Shown here: piece after piece, positions 44,266-53,413 of the stretch
Numbering within the stretch: the stretch's first letter is position 1
How the letters are laid out: each line of letters starts with the position of its first letter
DNA from: CAZCPB01 sp044223975
GTDB lineage: Bacteria; Planctomycetota; Phycisphaerae; Phycisphaerales; UBA1924
DNA length: 64,000 nucleotides
NCBI GenBank assembly: GCA_044223975.1
Contig: JBGALI010000011.1
Coordinates: forward strand, 1 to 64,000
Reading direction: 5' to 3'
Position numbers and translations under genes: made by a program
The notes under the pieces: model-generated
Seen by the model: the letters and a program-made list of their open reading frames with translations, nothing else
Told to the model about the DNA's origin: nothing
Database searches by the model: none

Positions 44266-45684
44266 ATGCGCCACTTTGATCTCTGCGTCATCGGTTCAGG
44301 CCCCGGGGGGCAGAAGGCCGCCATCCAGGCCGCCAAGCTCGGCAAGTCCGTGTGCGTGGTCGAACGCCGCGAGGTGGTGGGGGGCGCGGCGATCAACACC
44401 GGCACGATCCCGTCCAAGGCCCTGCGCGAGGCGATCCTCGGGCTCGGCGGCGCGTGCGGTCTGGGCCCGGGCGCCGGCAAGCCCGGCGAATCCGTCCGCG
44501 ACGTGACGCTGGCCGGGCTCTGGGAACGCTGCCAGCACGTGATCACCACCGAGATCGAGATGGTGGAGCGTCACTTCTCCTCCAACGGCATCACCCTGCT
44601 GCACGGGCTCGGCCGCTTCAAGGACCCGCACACCATCGAGGCCGTCGGTGAGCACTCGGTCGAGACCGTCGAGGCCGACGCCGTGGTGATCGCCGTGGGC
44701 ACCACGCCCGCCAAGCCGCCGGACATCGAATTCGACGAACGCGACATCATTTCTTCCGACGAGCTCGTCCGCCTCAAGCAGCTCCCGCACTCCATGATCG
44801 TCGTCGGCGGCGGGGTGATCGGCACCGAGTACGCGTCGATGCTCGCGGCCCTGGGCTGCAAGGTCACGCTGATCGAAGGGCGCACGCGCCTGCTCGACTT
44901 CGTGGACGCGGAGATCATCGAGGCCCTGCAGTATCACCTGCGCCAGATGGGCGTCACGCTGCGGTTGGGTGAGAAGGTCGTCAACATCAAGAGGATCGAC
45001 GCGCCCAAGGGGGCACGCTCGGTGGATGCGGTGATGGCCGAGGCGACGCTCGAGAGCGGGAAGACGATCCGGGCCGATTCGCTGGTGTACGCCATCGGCC
45101 GCCAGGGCGCCACGGGCGGCCTGAATCTCGAGGCCGCCGGGCTCGGCGCGGACAGCCGCGGACGCATCAAGGTGAACGAGAACTTCCAGACGTCGGTGCC
45201 GCACATCTACGCCGTCGGCGATGTGATCGGGTTCCCGGCCCTGGCCTCGACGAGCATGGAGCAGGGCCGGATCGCCGCGTGCCATGTCTTCGGCGAGAAG
45301 TGCGATTCGATCCAGGACCTGCTGCCGTACGGCATCTACGCCATCCCGGAAATCTCGATGGTGGGGTGGACGGAGGAGCGTCTCACGGCCGAGGGCGTGC
45401 CCTACGAGTCCGGCATCGCCCAGTACAAGGAGATCGCCCGCGGGCAGCTCTTGGGCGACGAGATCGGGATGCTCAAGCTGCTGATCCACCAGGAAAGCCA
45501 CGCCATCCTGGGCGTGCACGTGATCGGCACGGGTGCGACCGAGCTGATCCATATCGGCCAGTGCGCGATCGCGTTCAAGGCGACCGTCGAGTACTTCGTG
45601 AACTGCGTGTTCAACTATCCGACGCTCGCCGAGTGCTACAAGGTGGCGGCCCTGAACGGGCTCAACAAGCTGCGGAACGTGTGA
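44266..45684 (+). CDS. sthA: Soluble NAD(P) transhydrogenase
   Basis: A 472-residue flavoprotein from the ATG at 44266; the E. coli enzyme has 466. FAD motif is GSGPGGQKAAIQAAKLGKSV (8-27). The region equivalent to the redox-active disulfide of lipoamide dehydrogenase reads GGAAINTGTIPSKALRE, with no Cys. That absence, together with GTIPSKALR, separates this enzyme from Lpd and marks the SthA/UdhA group. The NAD-binding motif is VVGGGVIGTEYASMLAALG (about 180), and the dimer domain ends with the FNYPTLAECYKVAALNGLN block. It moves reducing equivalents between NADPH and NAD+ in the cytoplasm. The polymerase delta' gene follows after 20 bases. Confidence 0.93.
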   Translation: MRHFDLCVIGSGPGGQKAAIQAAKLGKSVCVVERREVVGGAAINTGTIPSKALREAILGLGGACGLGPGAGKPGESVRDVTLAGLWERCQHVITTEIEMVERHFSSNGITLLHGLGRFKDPHTIEAVGEHSVETVEADAVVIAVGTTPAKPPDIEFDERDIISSDELVRLKQLPHSMIVVGGGVIGTEYASMLAALGCKVTLIEGRTRLLDFVDAEIIEALQYHLRQMGVTLRLGEKVVNIKRIDAPKGARSVDAVMAEATLESGKTIRADSLVYAIGRQGATGGLNLEAAGLGADSRGRIKVNENFQTSVPHIYAVGDVIGFPALASTSMEQGRIAACHVFGEKCDSIQDLLPYGIYAIPEISMVGWTEERLTAEGVPYESGIAQYKEIARGQLLGDEIGMLKLLIHQESHAILGVHVIGTGATELIHIGQCAIAFKATVEYFVNCVFNYPTLAECYKVAALNGLNKLRNV

Positions 45685-45703
45685 AGCGCCCCGGCGCGTT
45701 ACG

Positions 45704-46876
45704 ATGTGCGCGATGGCCAAACGCCCCCGCAAAGCCCCCGAGCCCGAGCTGAAGCCCGATGCCCGCCCGGCGGACGGGCCGCCCGCGGCATGCGCCGTGC
45801 CCTTTTCGACGGTCATCGGTCAGGACGCCGCGGTCCAGGTCCTGCAGAACGCCCTGGCGTCGCAGCGCGTTCACCACGCGTGGATCTTCCGCGGGCCGCG
45901 CGGGGTGGGAAAGTTCACGACCGCTCTCGCGTTCGCGGGCGCCCTGCTCGATCCCGACGCACGGGCCGACAAGTCCGGCCGGGTCGAACTCAACCCTGCG
46001 GGCCAGGTGGGGAGGCTGCTGGCCGCCGGCGCTCACCCGGACCTGCACGTCGTCACCAAGGAGCTCGCGCGGTTCAGCGAGGAACGGACCGTTCGCGAGA
46101 GCAAGCTCATCACGATCCCCAAGGACGTGGTCGAGAAGCACCTGCTGATCCCCGCGACGCTCGCCCCGACGATGCGGACGGGATCGCGAGCCTCGAAGGT
46201 GTTCATCGTCGACGAGGCCGAGCTGCTGGATCGCTCGCCCTTCAACGCGCCCGTGCAGAACTCCATCCTCAAGATGCTCGAGGAGCCGCCCGAGGGCACC
46301 GTCATCGTGCTGGTGACCGACGGGGAGGACCGTCTGCTCACCACCATCCGCAGCCGTTGCCAGCGTGTGACGTTTCGCGCTCTTGATGCGCTCTCCCTCG
46401 AGCGCTGGCTCGCCGGCTCCGGGCTTGAATTCCCCACGGCCCAGCGCACGTGGCTCCTGGGATACGCCGACGGCTCGCCGGGCGTCCTGAAGGAGGCCGT
46501 CGAGCACGGCCTCTTCGCGTGGCACGAGACCCTCACGCCCATGCTCCGCGCCATCGAGGACGGCCGCTTCGTGCTGGAGCTTGGTGGAGCGCTGGCCACC
46601 TGTGCCGACTCCTGGGCCGAGTCGTGGGTCGATTCGCACAAGAACGCCAGCAAGGACGCCGCCAACCGCGACGGCGCGGCCAAGGTCCTGCACTTGGTCG
46701 GCGAGCACTTCCGGCGCGAGCTGGCATCGTCTCGCGACCCGACGCCGTATCTCGCGGCGGTCGATGCGGTCGCCCAGTGCGAGAGGCACGTGGACGCGAG
46801 CGTCCAGATCCCCCTGGCGATGGGCAACCTCGCGGCTCAACTCTCCGAGATCTTTGCGGTCGGCGCGGCGCGCTGA
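45704..46876 (+). CDS. holB: DNA polymerase III delta' subunit-type clamp-loader ATPase
   Basis: A 390-residue protein from the ATG at 45704; the ATG at 45713 is equally possible, as neither has a clear ribosome-binding site. The RuvB/DnaX-like AAA+ pattern reads VIGQDAAVQVLQNALASQRVHHAWIFRGPRGVGKFTTALAFA (about 39-80, Walker A GPRGVGKFT). Then comes VFIVDEAELLDRSPFNAPVQNSILKMLEEPPEGTVIVLVT and the sensor SRCQRVTF (about 225). The zinc-binding Cys cluster of DnaX is absent, consistent with delta' rather than tau/gamma. It helps load the sliding clamp. It converges with fliS, ten bases apart. Confidence 0.88.
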   Translation: MCAMAKRPRKAPEPELKPDARPADGPPAACAVPFSTVIGQDAAVQVLQNALASQRVHHAWIFRGPRGVGKFTTALAFAGALLDPDARADKSGRVELNPAGQVGRLLAAGAHPDLHVVTKELARFSEERTVRESKLITIPKDVVEKHLLIPATLAPTMRTGSRASKVFIVDEAELLDRSPFNAPVQNSILKMLEEPPEGTVIVLVTDGEDRLLTTIRSRCQRVTFRALDALSLERWLAGSGLEFPTAQRTWLLGYADGSPGVLKEAVEHGLFAWHETLTPMLRAIEDGRFVLELGGALATCADSWAESWVDSHKNASKDAANRDGAAKVLHLVGEHFRRELASSRDPTPYLAAVDAVAQCERHVDASVQIPLAMGNLAAQLSEIFAVGAAR

Positions 46877-46886
46877 TCGGTCTTGA

Positions 46887-47333
46887 TCAGGCCTGCACGC
46901 TCAGCGCGGGCCGCTCGGTCGAGGCCGCTTCGGCCGTGGCTTCGGACCGCTCGGCCCGGAACTTCTGGATCAGGAGTTGCCAGGTTTCCCGCTCGTACGC
47001 GAGCAGGTTGATCACCCCGTCGAACTTCGCCAGGTCCTTCTCGAGGTTCGCCGTGGTGAGCTCGTTGTAGAGGTACCCGTACAGCGCACGCACCTTGCCC
47101 GCCAGGTCGGGGTCCACGTCGTCGCGGACCGTGGTCATGAGTTCGACGATGATGTCGCGGCACTGGGTCACACCGTTGTACACGCTCTCAAAGTCCTTAC
47201 GCGCCAGCCCCTCCCGGGCCTGGCTGGCGAACTTGACCGCCCCGTCCAGCAGCATGAGGCGAAGCTCTTCGCGCGGCGCGGTCATCACCTTCGTGCGCAG
47301 GTAGGCGTTGACGGGTGTGTCGGTGGTGCTCAT
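46887..47333 (-). CDS. fliS: Flagellin export chaperone FliS
   Basis: A 148-residue helical protein. TPVNAYLRTKVMTAPREELRLMLLDGAVKFASQAREGLARKDF is the FliS hallmark, near Y-x-x-x-x-x-x-A-x-x-E-L-x-x-M-L-Y-D-G-A. It also has NGVTQCRDIIVELMTTV and LYGYLYNELTTANLEKDLAKF. It prevents premature flagellin polymerisation before export. It follows fliD on the same strand with a 91-base gap, the usual fliD-fliS order. The last 20 residues form an acidic/Ala tail beyond the fold. Confidence 0.93.
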   Translation of the reverse strand: MSTTDTPVNAYLRTKVMTAPREELRLMLLDGAVKFASQAREGLARKDFESVYNGVTQCRDIIVELMTTVRDDVDPDLAGKVRALYGYLYNELTTANLEKDLAKFDGVINLLAYERETWQLLIQKFRAERSEATAEAASTERPALSVQA

Positions 47334-47424
47334 GGCAAGGTGAGATATCGGCGGGCGAGGGGGCCGTCTTTATCGGAGCGGCCCGGAAGGCCGCGATCGT
47401 CCGCCGTCGCCCGTGTTCACGCGG

Positions 47425-50298
47425 TCATCCGAGCTGGCCCAGGGCTCCCTGCTGCTGCTGAAGCTGCCCGATCGCCTGCTCCATCGCCAGGAACTGGTTC
47501 TGCAGGATCGTGCGGCGAGACGCGAGGCGTGCGTCGAGCGACGTGATGCGGTCGTTCTGCGAGGAGATCTCGTCGTCGAGGGCTTTTTTGCGGATCGTGA
47601 AGAGTCCGTCCACCGTGTCGAGGTAGCGCGTGCCCAGCCGCTCGATCGCCGAGACCACGCCCAGCGAGGAGAACGTGCTGCCCGCGTTGGGGTTCTTGAC
47701 CGTGATGCCGTTGCCCAGGTCGGTCACGGCGTCGTCGGCGGAGACGTACGCGGAGAACACCGATTCCACCCCCGCCGGGTCGGTCTCGAGCGCTTTGCGC
47801 AAGCGCGTTTCGTCGAGCGACAGCGTCCCGCCGTCTCCGACCTTGATCCCCACGTCCGTGAGGCGCGAGTACGTCCCCGTCACGCCCTTGGCCGCGCCGA
47901 GCACGGTGTTGTACAGCGACGCGCGGAGTGAGAGGGTGGTCCCGTCGCCGAGCAGCGGGCCCGCCTTTGAAGTGTCGGTGTCGTAGCCGCTCTGCGCGTC
48001 GATGCGCGAGATGAGGCTGTTGAACGTCTTCACGAACGCGCCGATCTCGTCCACGATCCCCTGCGTGTTGGACGCGATCGTGAGCGTGACGGGGTCTTCG
48101 CTCGTGCCCTTGAGGTCGATCTTCACCCCGCTGATGATGTTGTCGAGCGTGTTGGTCGAGCCCGACACCAGCACCGCCTTGGCGGGGTCGATCGAGCCGA
48201 AGAACGCGCGGGCGTTCTCCCCCGCATCGAGGGTCTTGGTGCCAAGGTCGAGCGCCCCGGTGTCGATCGTGAACCGGCCCTCCCGCCCCGTCAGCTGGCT
48301 GGACAGGCTCAGGCGGTAGGGCGTCGAGCCGGCGCCGTCGCGGATGATCACGGCGCTCACGCCGGCGCCCGCGCTGTTGATCTTGGTGACCACGTTCTGC
48401 AGCGTGTCGCCGGGGTCGAACGTGATCGTCGTTTCCGCCGAGCCGTCGATCCGGTTGTCCGTGCCGGTGCCCTTGGCCTCGCCCGTCAGGCGGAGGTTCT
48501 TGGCGACCGCCCCCTCGTTGTCGCTGATCTTGATCTTCGAAGCCCCCGCCGGGCCCCCGCCGGTCTCCTCGCGGATCAGAATCCCGTCGCCGCGTGCGTT
48601 GATCTCGGCCTTGATTTTCAGCCCGCGGCTGTTGATCTCGTCGAGAAGCTGCCCCACGCTTGTCGTGTCGCTCCCGATGTCGACCGTCGCGACCCCGCCG
48701 AACGAGTCGGTGATCACGAACTTGCCCGTTCCCAGGCCCTTCCCGCCGTTGAGGTCGGAGACGTGCGACGCGCGCGACACGTACTGGTGCTGCAGGCTCG
48801 TCCCCGACACCGTCGTGCCGGTCACGCCGCTGCCCCCGTCGACGCCGTTGCCGCCGGTCGAGATGCCCAGCGACGCGGCCGTGTCGGCGCCCGTGGTGCC
48901 CGTGATCTTCAACGCGCCCGTCGCGCCCGTGTTGTCCGTGATCAGGAGGCCCGTCCCGGCCTTGTTCAGCGACACGGTGACGCGGGTTTTCCCGTTCACG
49001 CCCGTGCCGGCCGCGGCCTGAATCGACTGCACGATCTCGTCGAGCGAAGCGTCGGTCCCGATGGAGACGGAGAATTGCGTGCCGTCCTTGGCGCTGAAGA
49101 AGATCGTCCCGTCGCCGCCGACGCCGGCGCCGCCGTTGAAAGACCTGGCCAGCGTGCTGTTGAGCCCGGCGATGGCGCGCCGGCCCGTGAGCGTGCCGGT
49201 GGTCGTCGTACCCAGGATCCCCAGGTCCGTCGCGGTCTTGTCGCTGTTCTCGGTGACGGTGATGGTCGATGCGCCCGCGGAGTTGACGATCTGCATGCGG
49301 GCGCCGTCCGAGGCGACCGAGGCCCGGACAGTGCCCAGGCCGGCCTTGTCCATCGCGTCGTTGATGCGCTTGATCGCGCCCCCGAGCGTGGAGACCGCGC
49401 CTTCCTTCTTGGTTTCCTTGCCCTCGACCAGCTCGTACAGGTCGCCGAGATTCACCTTCACCGCGTTGCCGTCAACGTTGATCGTGAAGCTGAACGACGC
49501 CGTGCTCGTCGACGACGCGATCGAGACCCCGTTGCCGTCGTTGAACGAGGCCAGCGTGGTGTCAGCCGACATGTAGTACACGCTCGAACCTGTGAGCGTT
49601 CCCGTCGCCGTGCCCGAGATGCCCAGGCTCGTCGCCGTGGTCGAGCCTGTGGCGTCGGCCACCTTCACCGTGCCTCCCGCGGCATCCTTGACGACGAACT
49701 TCCCGTCCACCACGGACGCGGTGACCTTCGCCACACCGTTCCCGTTGATGGCGTCGAGCACGTCGTTGACCGTCGCCGCCTTTGAAAGGTCGATCGTGAC
49801 CGACGCGTTCGTGGAGTCGGTGACCACGATCTTGCCGCGCTCAACCCCCTTGGCACCGTTCAGGTCCGCCAGCGCCGTGTCGCGATCGAGCCGGCCCTTG
49901 GCGGTCTCGAACACGAAGGTCCCGGCGCCCACGGACGAGACGTCCTTGTCAGCAAAGCCGCGGCTGAGCAGCTGCTGCGAGGAGACGAGGCGGTCCACCA
50001 GGAACGTGAAGCTCCCTGCCGCGGCCCCCACGTCGCTGGTGGCGCTCAGAACGTCCTTGTTCGAGCTGGTCGCGGATGTGGTGCGGAAGACCTTGTCCGT
50101 CCGGATCTGGTTGGCGCTGGTCTTAAGGGCCTGGAGCTTGGCGTTGAGGTCGAGGTACGCCGCCTGCTGCACCTGGAGCTGCTGCAGCCGCTTCTGCGCC
50201 TGGAGCTTCGGCCCCGACTCGGCCTGCAGAAGCTGCTCGATGAGCTGGGCGGTGTTGATGCCGCTGAACGGCCCGACTCCCGTGCTGATTCCGCTCAT
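47425..50298 (-). CDS. fliD: Flagellar hook-associated protein 2 (filament cap), enlarged
   Basis: A 957-residue protein, about twice the usual 450-500. The N-terminal SGISTGVGPFSGINTAQLIEQLLQAES and coiled-coil region (QAQKRLQQLQVQQAAYLDLNAKLQALK) are standard, as is the C-terminal coiled coil that ends in QLQQQQGALGQL. The middle holds repeated modules: LADLNGAKGVERGKIVVTDS...VNDVLDAINGNG and VSDLNGGKGLGTGKFVITDS...VGQLLDEINSRG, resembling flagellin hook-IN domains, plus several ITGTTGADTAASLGIS-like repeats. FliD caps the filament and helps flagellin add. The extra modules would form an enlarged exposed head. Confidence 0.92.
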   Translation of the reverse strand: MSGISTGVGPFSGINTAQLIEQLLQAESGPKLQAQKRLQQLQVQQAAYLDLNAKLQALKTSANQIRTDKVFRTTSATSSNKDVLSATSDVGAAAGSFTFLVDRLVSSQQLLSRGFADKDVSSVGAGTFVFETAKGRLDRDTALADLNGAKGVERGKIVVTDSTNASVTIDLSKAATVNDVLDAINGNGVAKVTASVVDGKFVVKDAAGGTVKVADATGSTTATSLGISGTATGTLTGSSVYYMSADTTLASFNDGNGVSIASSTSTASFSFTINVDGNAVKVNLGDLYELVEGKETKKEGAVSTLGGAIKRINDAMDKAGLGTVRASVASDGARMQIVNSAGASTITVTENSDKTATDLGILGTTTTGTLTGRRAIAGLNSTLARSFNGGAGVGGDGTIFFSAKDGTQFSVSIGTDASLDEIVQSIQAAAGTGVNGKTRVTVSLNKAGTGLLITDNTGATGALKITGTTGADTAASLGISTGGNGVDGGSGVTGTTVSGTSLQHQYVSRASHVSDLNGGKGLGTGKFVITDSFGGVATVDIGSDTTSVGQLLDEINSRGLKIKAEINARGDGILIREETGGGPAGASKIKISDNEGAVAKNLRLTGEAKGTGTDNRIDGSAETTITFDPGDTLQNVVTKINSAGAGVSAVIIRDGAGSTPYRLSLSSQLTGREGRFTIDTGALDLGTKTLDAGENARAFFGSIDPAKAVLVSGSTNTLDNIISGVKIDLKGTSEDPVTLTIASNTQGIVDEIGAFVKTFNSLISRIDAQSGYDTDTSKAGPLLGDGTTLSLRASLYNTVLGAAKGVTGTYSRLTDVGIKVGDGGTLSLDETRLRKALETDPAGVESVFSAYVSADDAVTDLGNGITVKNPNAGSTFSSLGVVSAIERLGTRYLDTVDGLFTIRKKALDDEISSQNDRITSLDARLASRRTILQNQFLAMEQAIGQLQQQQGALGQLG

Positions 50299-50878
50299 GG
50301 GGTCCCTCGCTCACGAACCGGGTTGACCGGCACACCCGGCACTTCAGCCCGCCATCCGCTCCATCCGATCCGATCCCGAACTTCGATTCCCGATACCGAC
50401 CGCGCCCCAGGCGCCACGCGTCCGCGACGTCGGTCGATTGAGCCCGGCCCGCCTGAGCCGCAGCGCATCGCTCGCCCACGACGCGAGCACACGTCCGTAC
50501 ATCCGCGCGATCGCGGGGCTCGGGCGGTTCGTCAGGAGCGTGTGGTGCGTCATGGTCGGATTCCGTGGGCCAGCCATGGCCCGGATGTTGCATCGGCCCG
50601 TCCGGTGCTGCCGCTGGAAATCAGCTCCAGCGGAGCTACCGAAACGGGGCCCCGCGCCAAGAACACCCGGCGCGGTCGGCCTCCCCCTCACGATCGGCAG
50701 ATAACACTTCCGGCTTTCGGTGGGTTGGTGAGGAGGGAAGGAAAGCGGTTCGGGCGGGCCGGCGACGCCCATTTGTCACAAATATTCTTGTTTTGTTAGG
50801 TCGGATACGGCGAACCTGTGCGCGGCGCGAGCGAACGTATCATCGATCCGCACATTGGGACCGATGCTCGGATCAACA
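50299..50878. other. 580-base divergent gap between fliD and a membrane-protein gene
   Basis: No gene is convincing. On the minus strand, CCGAAAGCC...TGCCGATCG (within 50691-50720) loosely resembles a flagellar sigma-28 promoter, whose -10 is GCCGATAA, but it lies about 390 bases from fliD. An AT-rich island (50770-50800) with TTGTCACAAATATTCTTGTTTTG is unusual in this GC-rich DNA and may hold the promoter for the plus-strand gene at 50879. Confidence 0.4.
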
Positions 50879-51505
50879 ATGACTCAGATCACCTCGACGA
50901 TCCCGACCGCCGTTCGCTGGGCCATCGGCATCCTGTCCGCGCTGCTCTTGCTGAGCGGGATTGGCGCGGCAGTGGCCAGCCAGGTGATTCCCCCCAAGCC
51001 AGCCTGGGCCCTGACGGGCTTCGAGGTCGTGGTGGCCTTCTCGTCCTTTTTCGGTCTGATGGTCTTCGCCGGACGGGTGCGTCAAGCGCCGGCCTTGGCG
51101 GTGCTTTGCGTCGCAGGCGCGACGCTCGTCGGGTCGGTGCTGGGGTACCTTGCGGTCAAAGTTTCGCTCGCGCACCTCCCCCTCAAGCCGTGGCTCGCGG
51201 CCCGTCTCGGGGTGGTCGGGCTGCTCACCCTGTGCGCGATCGTGATCGCCCTGGGCTCAAACCGGCAAGCCTGGAACGTGCTCGTCAAAGCGGCGTTGTT
51301 CGCGGTTCCGCTCGCGGGGGTCGCGCTCTGGTACCGCCTCGCCCATCTTGCGCCCCTCGACACGCCGATGCCGGGATTCAAGGACGCGCTGCGGCTCGCG
51401 GCGATCGCCGGGGTTGCGACGACCTGCGCCGTCTGCGTGTGCGCCGTCACGCACCTGTCCGTCCGCGCGTTCGCCATCGCCGACGAGCCGGACATCAAGG
51501 CCTGA
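50879..51505 (+). CDS. Integral membrane protein, unknown function
   Basis: A 208-residue protein from the ATG at 50879, with in-frame starts also at 50855 (TTG) and 50864. About six hydrophobic segments of 18-22 residues: IGILSALLLLSGIGAAVAS, FEVVVAFSSFFGLMVFAG, ALAVLCVAGATLVGSVLG, LGVVGLLTLCAIVIALG, AALFAVPLAGVALWYRL and AAIAGVATTCAVCVCAV. I recognise no family. It diverges from fliD and converges with the short ALDH-like gene 34 bases downstream. Confidence 0.75.
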   Translation: MTQITSTIPTAVRWAIGILSALLLLSGIGAAVASQVIPPKPAWALTGFEVVVAFSSFFGLMVFAGRVRQAPALAVLCVAGATLVGSVLGYLAVKVSLAHLPLKPWLAARLGVVGLLTLCAIVIALGSNRQAWNVLVKAALFAVPLAGVALWYRLAHLAPLDTPMPGFKDALRLAAIAGVATTCAVCVCAVTHLSVRAFAIADEPDIKA

Positions 51506-51539
51506 CGCACCGCCCGCGTGAGCCCGCGGCTGCCGCGCG

Positions 51540-52496
51540 TCAACTGGACGCCGGGTGCCACACCGTCTTCATCTCAACAAACGGCTCGATCCACCACGGG
51601 TCCTGGCACGCTTCCCCGTCCTTCCAATCCAGGGCCCCGCCCTTGGCGCCCGGCATCGCCACCCCGCGTACGACCACGCGCTTGATGTTCTCGGCGATCC
51701 CCTCGCGGAGCAGCGTCGTCTCCGCTGCGTTCAATCCCGCCGCGTGGACCGCGTCGATGTCGCGGTGTCCCGCGATGTAAGGCAGGAACTCCGAGCGGAC
51801 GCCCGTCAGGAAGTTCACCACGCCCGCGGGCACATCGCCCGTCGCGCACACCTCGCCCAGCACCGCCGCGGCAAGGGGATGGACTTCGCTGGCGATGGCA
51901 ACGACCGTGTTCCCCGCGCACAACGGCGGCGCGATCAACGAGATCAGCGCCAGCAGCGGGTATTCGTCGGGCGCTACCGCCGCGACCACGCCCGTGGGTT
52001 CCGGCACCGTGAAGTTGTAGTAAGGGCCGGCCACGGGGTTGTTGCAGCCCAGAACCTGGGCGTACTTGTCGGCCCAGCCCGCGAAGCTCACCAGGCGGTC
52101 GATCGACGCGGTCACTTCGGTGTCACGCTGCTTGAGCGGGCGTTCGCGCGTTGCGCCTCTCTTCGCCAAAGCCGCGCCCGTGCCGCTCTCGGCGCCCTCG
52201 CCCACCGCACACGCATCCAGCAATTCCGCGAACTCCTGCCGCTTGCCCTCGAGCATCTCGGCCATGCGGTACAGGATCTGCCCGCGCAGGTACGGCGTCG
52301 CCGACGCCCAGCCCGGTTGCGCCTTGCGCGCCGCCTCCACCGCCTCGCGCAGGTCCTTGCGGCTGGCGCGGCAGATGTGCGCGGCAACCCTGCCGCGGGA
52401 ATCCGCGACGATCAGCGACCGTCCCGACTCGCTCCGCGGGAACTTGCCGTCGATGTACAGCTTGTAGGTCTTGAGCACGTCGAGGCGGTCGTTCAT
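51540..52496 (-). CDS. Short aldehyde dehydrogenase-like protein lacking the catalytic Cys
   Basis: A 318-residue protein; the ATG at 52496 has AAAGG six bases upstream and overlaps the stop of the small membrane gene (ATGA). N-terminal and cofactor-binding blocks of ALDH are present: KLYIDGKFPRSESGR, VEAARKAQPGWASATPYLRGQILYRMAEML, EPTGVVAAVAPDEYPLLALISLIAPPLCAGNTVVAI (the usual W-N is D-E), and PAGVVNFLTGVRSEF. The protein ends without the GQxC catalytic region; full enzymes have about 480 residues. It is probably not an active dehydrogenase alone and may partner the full ALDH at 55806. Truncated ALDH homologues beside DeoC and ALDH genes are known in some bacteria, to my recollection. Confidence 0.8.
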   Translation of the reverse strand: MNDRLDVLKTYKLYIDGKFPRSESGRSLIVADSRGRVAAHICRASRKDLREAVEAARKAQPGWASATPYLRGQILYRMAEMLEGKRQEFAELLDACAVGEGAESGTGAALAKRGATRERPLKQRDTEVTASIDRLVSFAGWADKYAQVLGCNNPVAGPYYNFTVPEPTGVVAAVAPDEYPLLALISLIAPPLCAGNTVVAIASEVHPLAAAVLGEVCATGDVPAGVVNFLTGVRSEFLPYIAGHRDIDAVHAAGLNAAETTLLREGIAENIKRVVVRGVAMPGAKGGALDWKDGEACQDPWWIEPFVEMKTVWHPASS

Positions 52497-52708
52497 TCGC
52501 GGCCTTTCTTGTTCGCGGCGACGGTCACGGCGGCAACCAGAAAGCACGCCGCCAGGGAGCCGAACACGACCTTTCCCCTCGTCACTCCCGGGTACTCGAA
52601 GTTCGCCAGAAAAACATACCCGCAGACGACAGCGAGCAGCAGACAGAGGATCGCGGCAGCGGCCTTCAAATCCAGCCTCCAGGGAAGATGTGGTATCCTA
52701 CGCGCCAC
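52493..52708 (-). CDS. Small two-helix membrane protein
   Basis: A 71-residue protein from a GTG at 52708; no ATG is available. Two hydrophobic segments (AAAAILCLLLAVVCGYVFLA and VVFGSLAACFLVAAVTVAA) are joined by a short loop, ending in ANKKGRE. The stop overlaps the start of the ALDH-like gene (ATGA), which supports it being real and coupled. The opposite-strand gene starts only 12 bases beyond its start, so the promoters must overlap. Function unknown. Confidence 0.6.
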   Translation of the reverse strand: MARRIPHLPWRLDLKAAAAILCLLLAVVCGYVFLANFEYPGVTRGKVVFGSLAACFLVAAVTVAANKKGRE

Positions 52709-52720
52709 CACGGGGGCCAG

Positions 52721-53395
52721 ATGATGGGTGCCAAATCGGGCGGCGCGATGCGGAGCGCCAAAGCCACGGACAAGAGCGAGAGCCGGCTGTACAGCGTGCA
52801 CCCGAGCGTCGAGATCGTGCAGGACTGGGTCGCATCGCTGAAGTCCAAGACCGGCCGCTCGCTCGAAGAGTGGCTCGTGTTCATCAAGAAGCAGAGACTG
52901 AAGGACGTCAAGGCCGCGCGCGAGTGGCTGAAGGCCGAGCACGACCTGGGTACCAACTCGGCGTGGTGGCTTGCGGAGCGCGCGCTCGGGGTCGAGGGCG
53001 CTGAAGACGACAACCCCGAGACGTACCTGGAGATGGCGGAGAAATACGTCGAGGACATGTTCGCGGGAGGCAAGGCCGGCTTGCGTCCGATCTACGACAG
53101 ACTGCTAGAGCTCGGCCTCTCAATCGCCAAGGACGTGAAGGCCTGTCCCTGCAAGACGATCGTTCCACTGTACCGCAAGCACGTCTTCGCTCAGATCAAG
53201 CCGACGACGCGGACGCGGATAGATCTCGGGCTCGCGCTGGCGGAGCACAAGGGCAAATTGCCGTCGCGCCTGATCGACACCGGCGGTCTGGCCAGGAAGG
53301 ACAGGATCACGCACCGGATCGAGATCACGGCGGTGGGGGACATCGATAAGGATGTCGAGAAATGGTTGAAGACCGCGTACGGCCTTGACGCGTAA
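52721..53395 (+). CDS. DUF4287/DUF5655 protein
   Basis: A 224-residue protein; the ATG at 52721 follows a GGGGG tract, while the ATG at 52688 would overlap the divergent small gene. Residues about 30-85 (IVQDWVASLKSKTGRSLEEWLVFIKKQ...WLKAEHDLGTNSAWWL) are the DUF4287 signature. Residues about 105-220 (GGKAGLRPIYDRLLELGLS...CPCKTIVPLYRKHVFAQIKPTTRTRIDLGLAL) are DUF5655-like. The domain pair is widespread and uncharacterised, and the protein is soluble. Confidence 0.85.
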   Translation: MMGAKSGGAMRSAKATDKSESRLYSVHPSVEIVQDWVASLKSKTGRSLEEWLVFIKKQRLKDVKAAREWLKAEHDLGTNSAWWLAERALGVEGAEDDNPETYLEMAEKYVEDMFAGGKAGLRPIYDRLLELGLSIAKDVKACPCKTIVPLYRKHVFAQIKPTTRTRIDLGLALAEHKGKLPSRLIDTGGLARKDRITHRIEITAVGDIDKDVEKWLKTAYGLDA

Positions 53396-53413
53396 GCGTC
53401 GGCCGGCGCCGGG

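Noticed and set aside
44266..45684. Lipoamide dehydrogenase
   Set aside because: The redox-active Cys pair is absent and the GTIPSKALR region matches soluble transhydrogenase.
44296..45816. 506-codon minus-strand open frame opposite sthA
   Set aside because: High-GC shadow of a fully recognisable transhydrogenase gene.
46873..46890. CTGATC...GATCAG palindrome between holB and fliS as a terminator
   Set aside because: Only six pairs, overlapping both stop codons, and without a T run; too weak to call.
48344..50326. Plus-strand open frames inside fliD
   Set aside because: They are mirrors of the Thr/Val/Ala-rich FliD coding sequence, with no start signals or domains.
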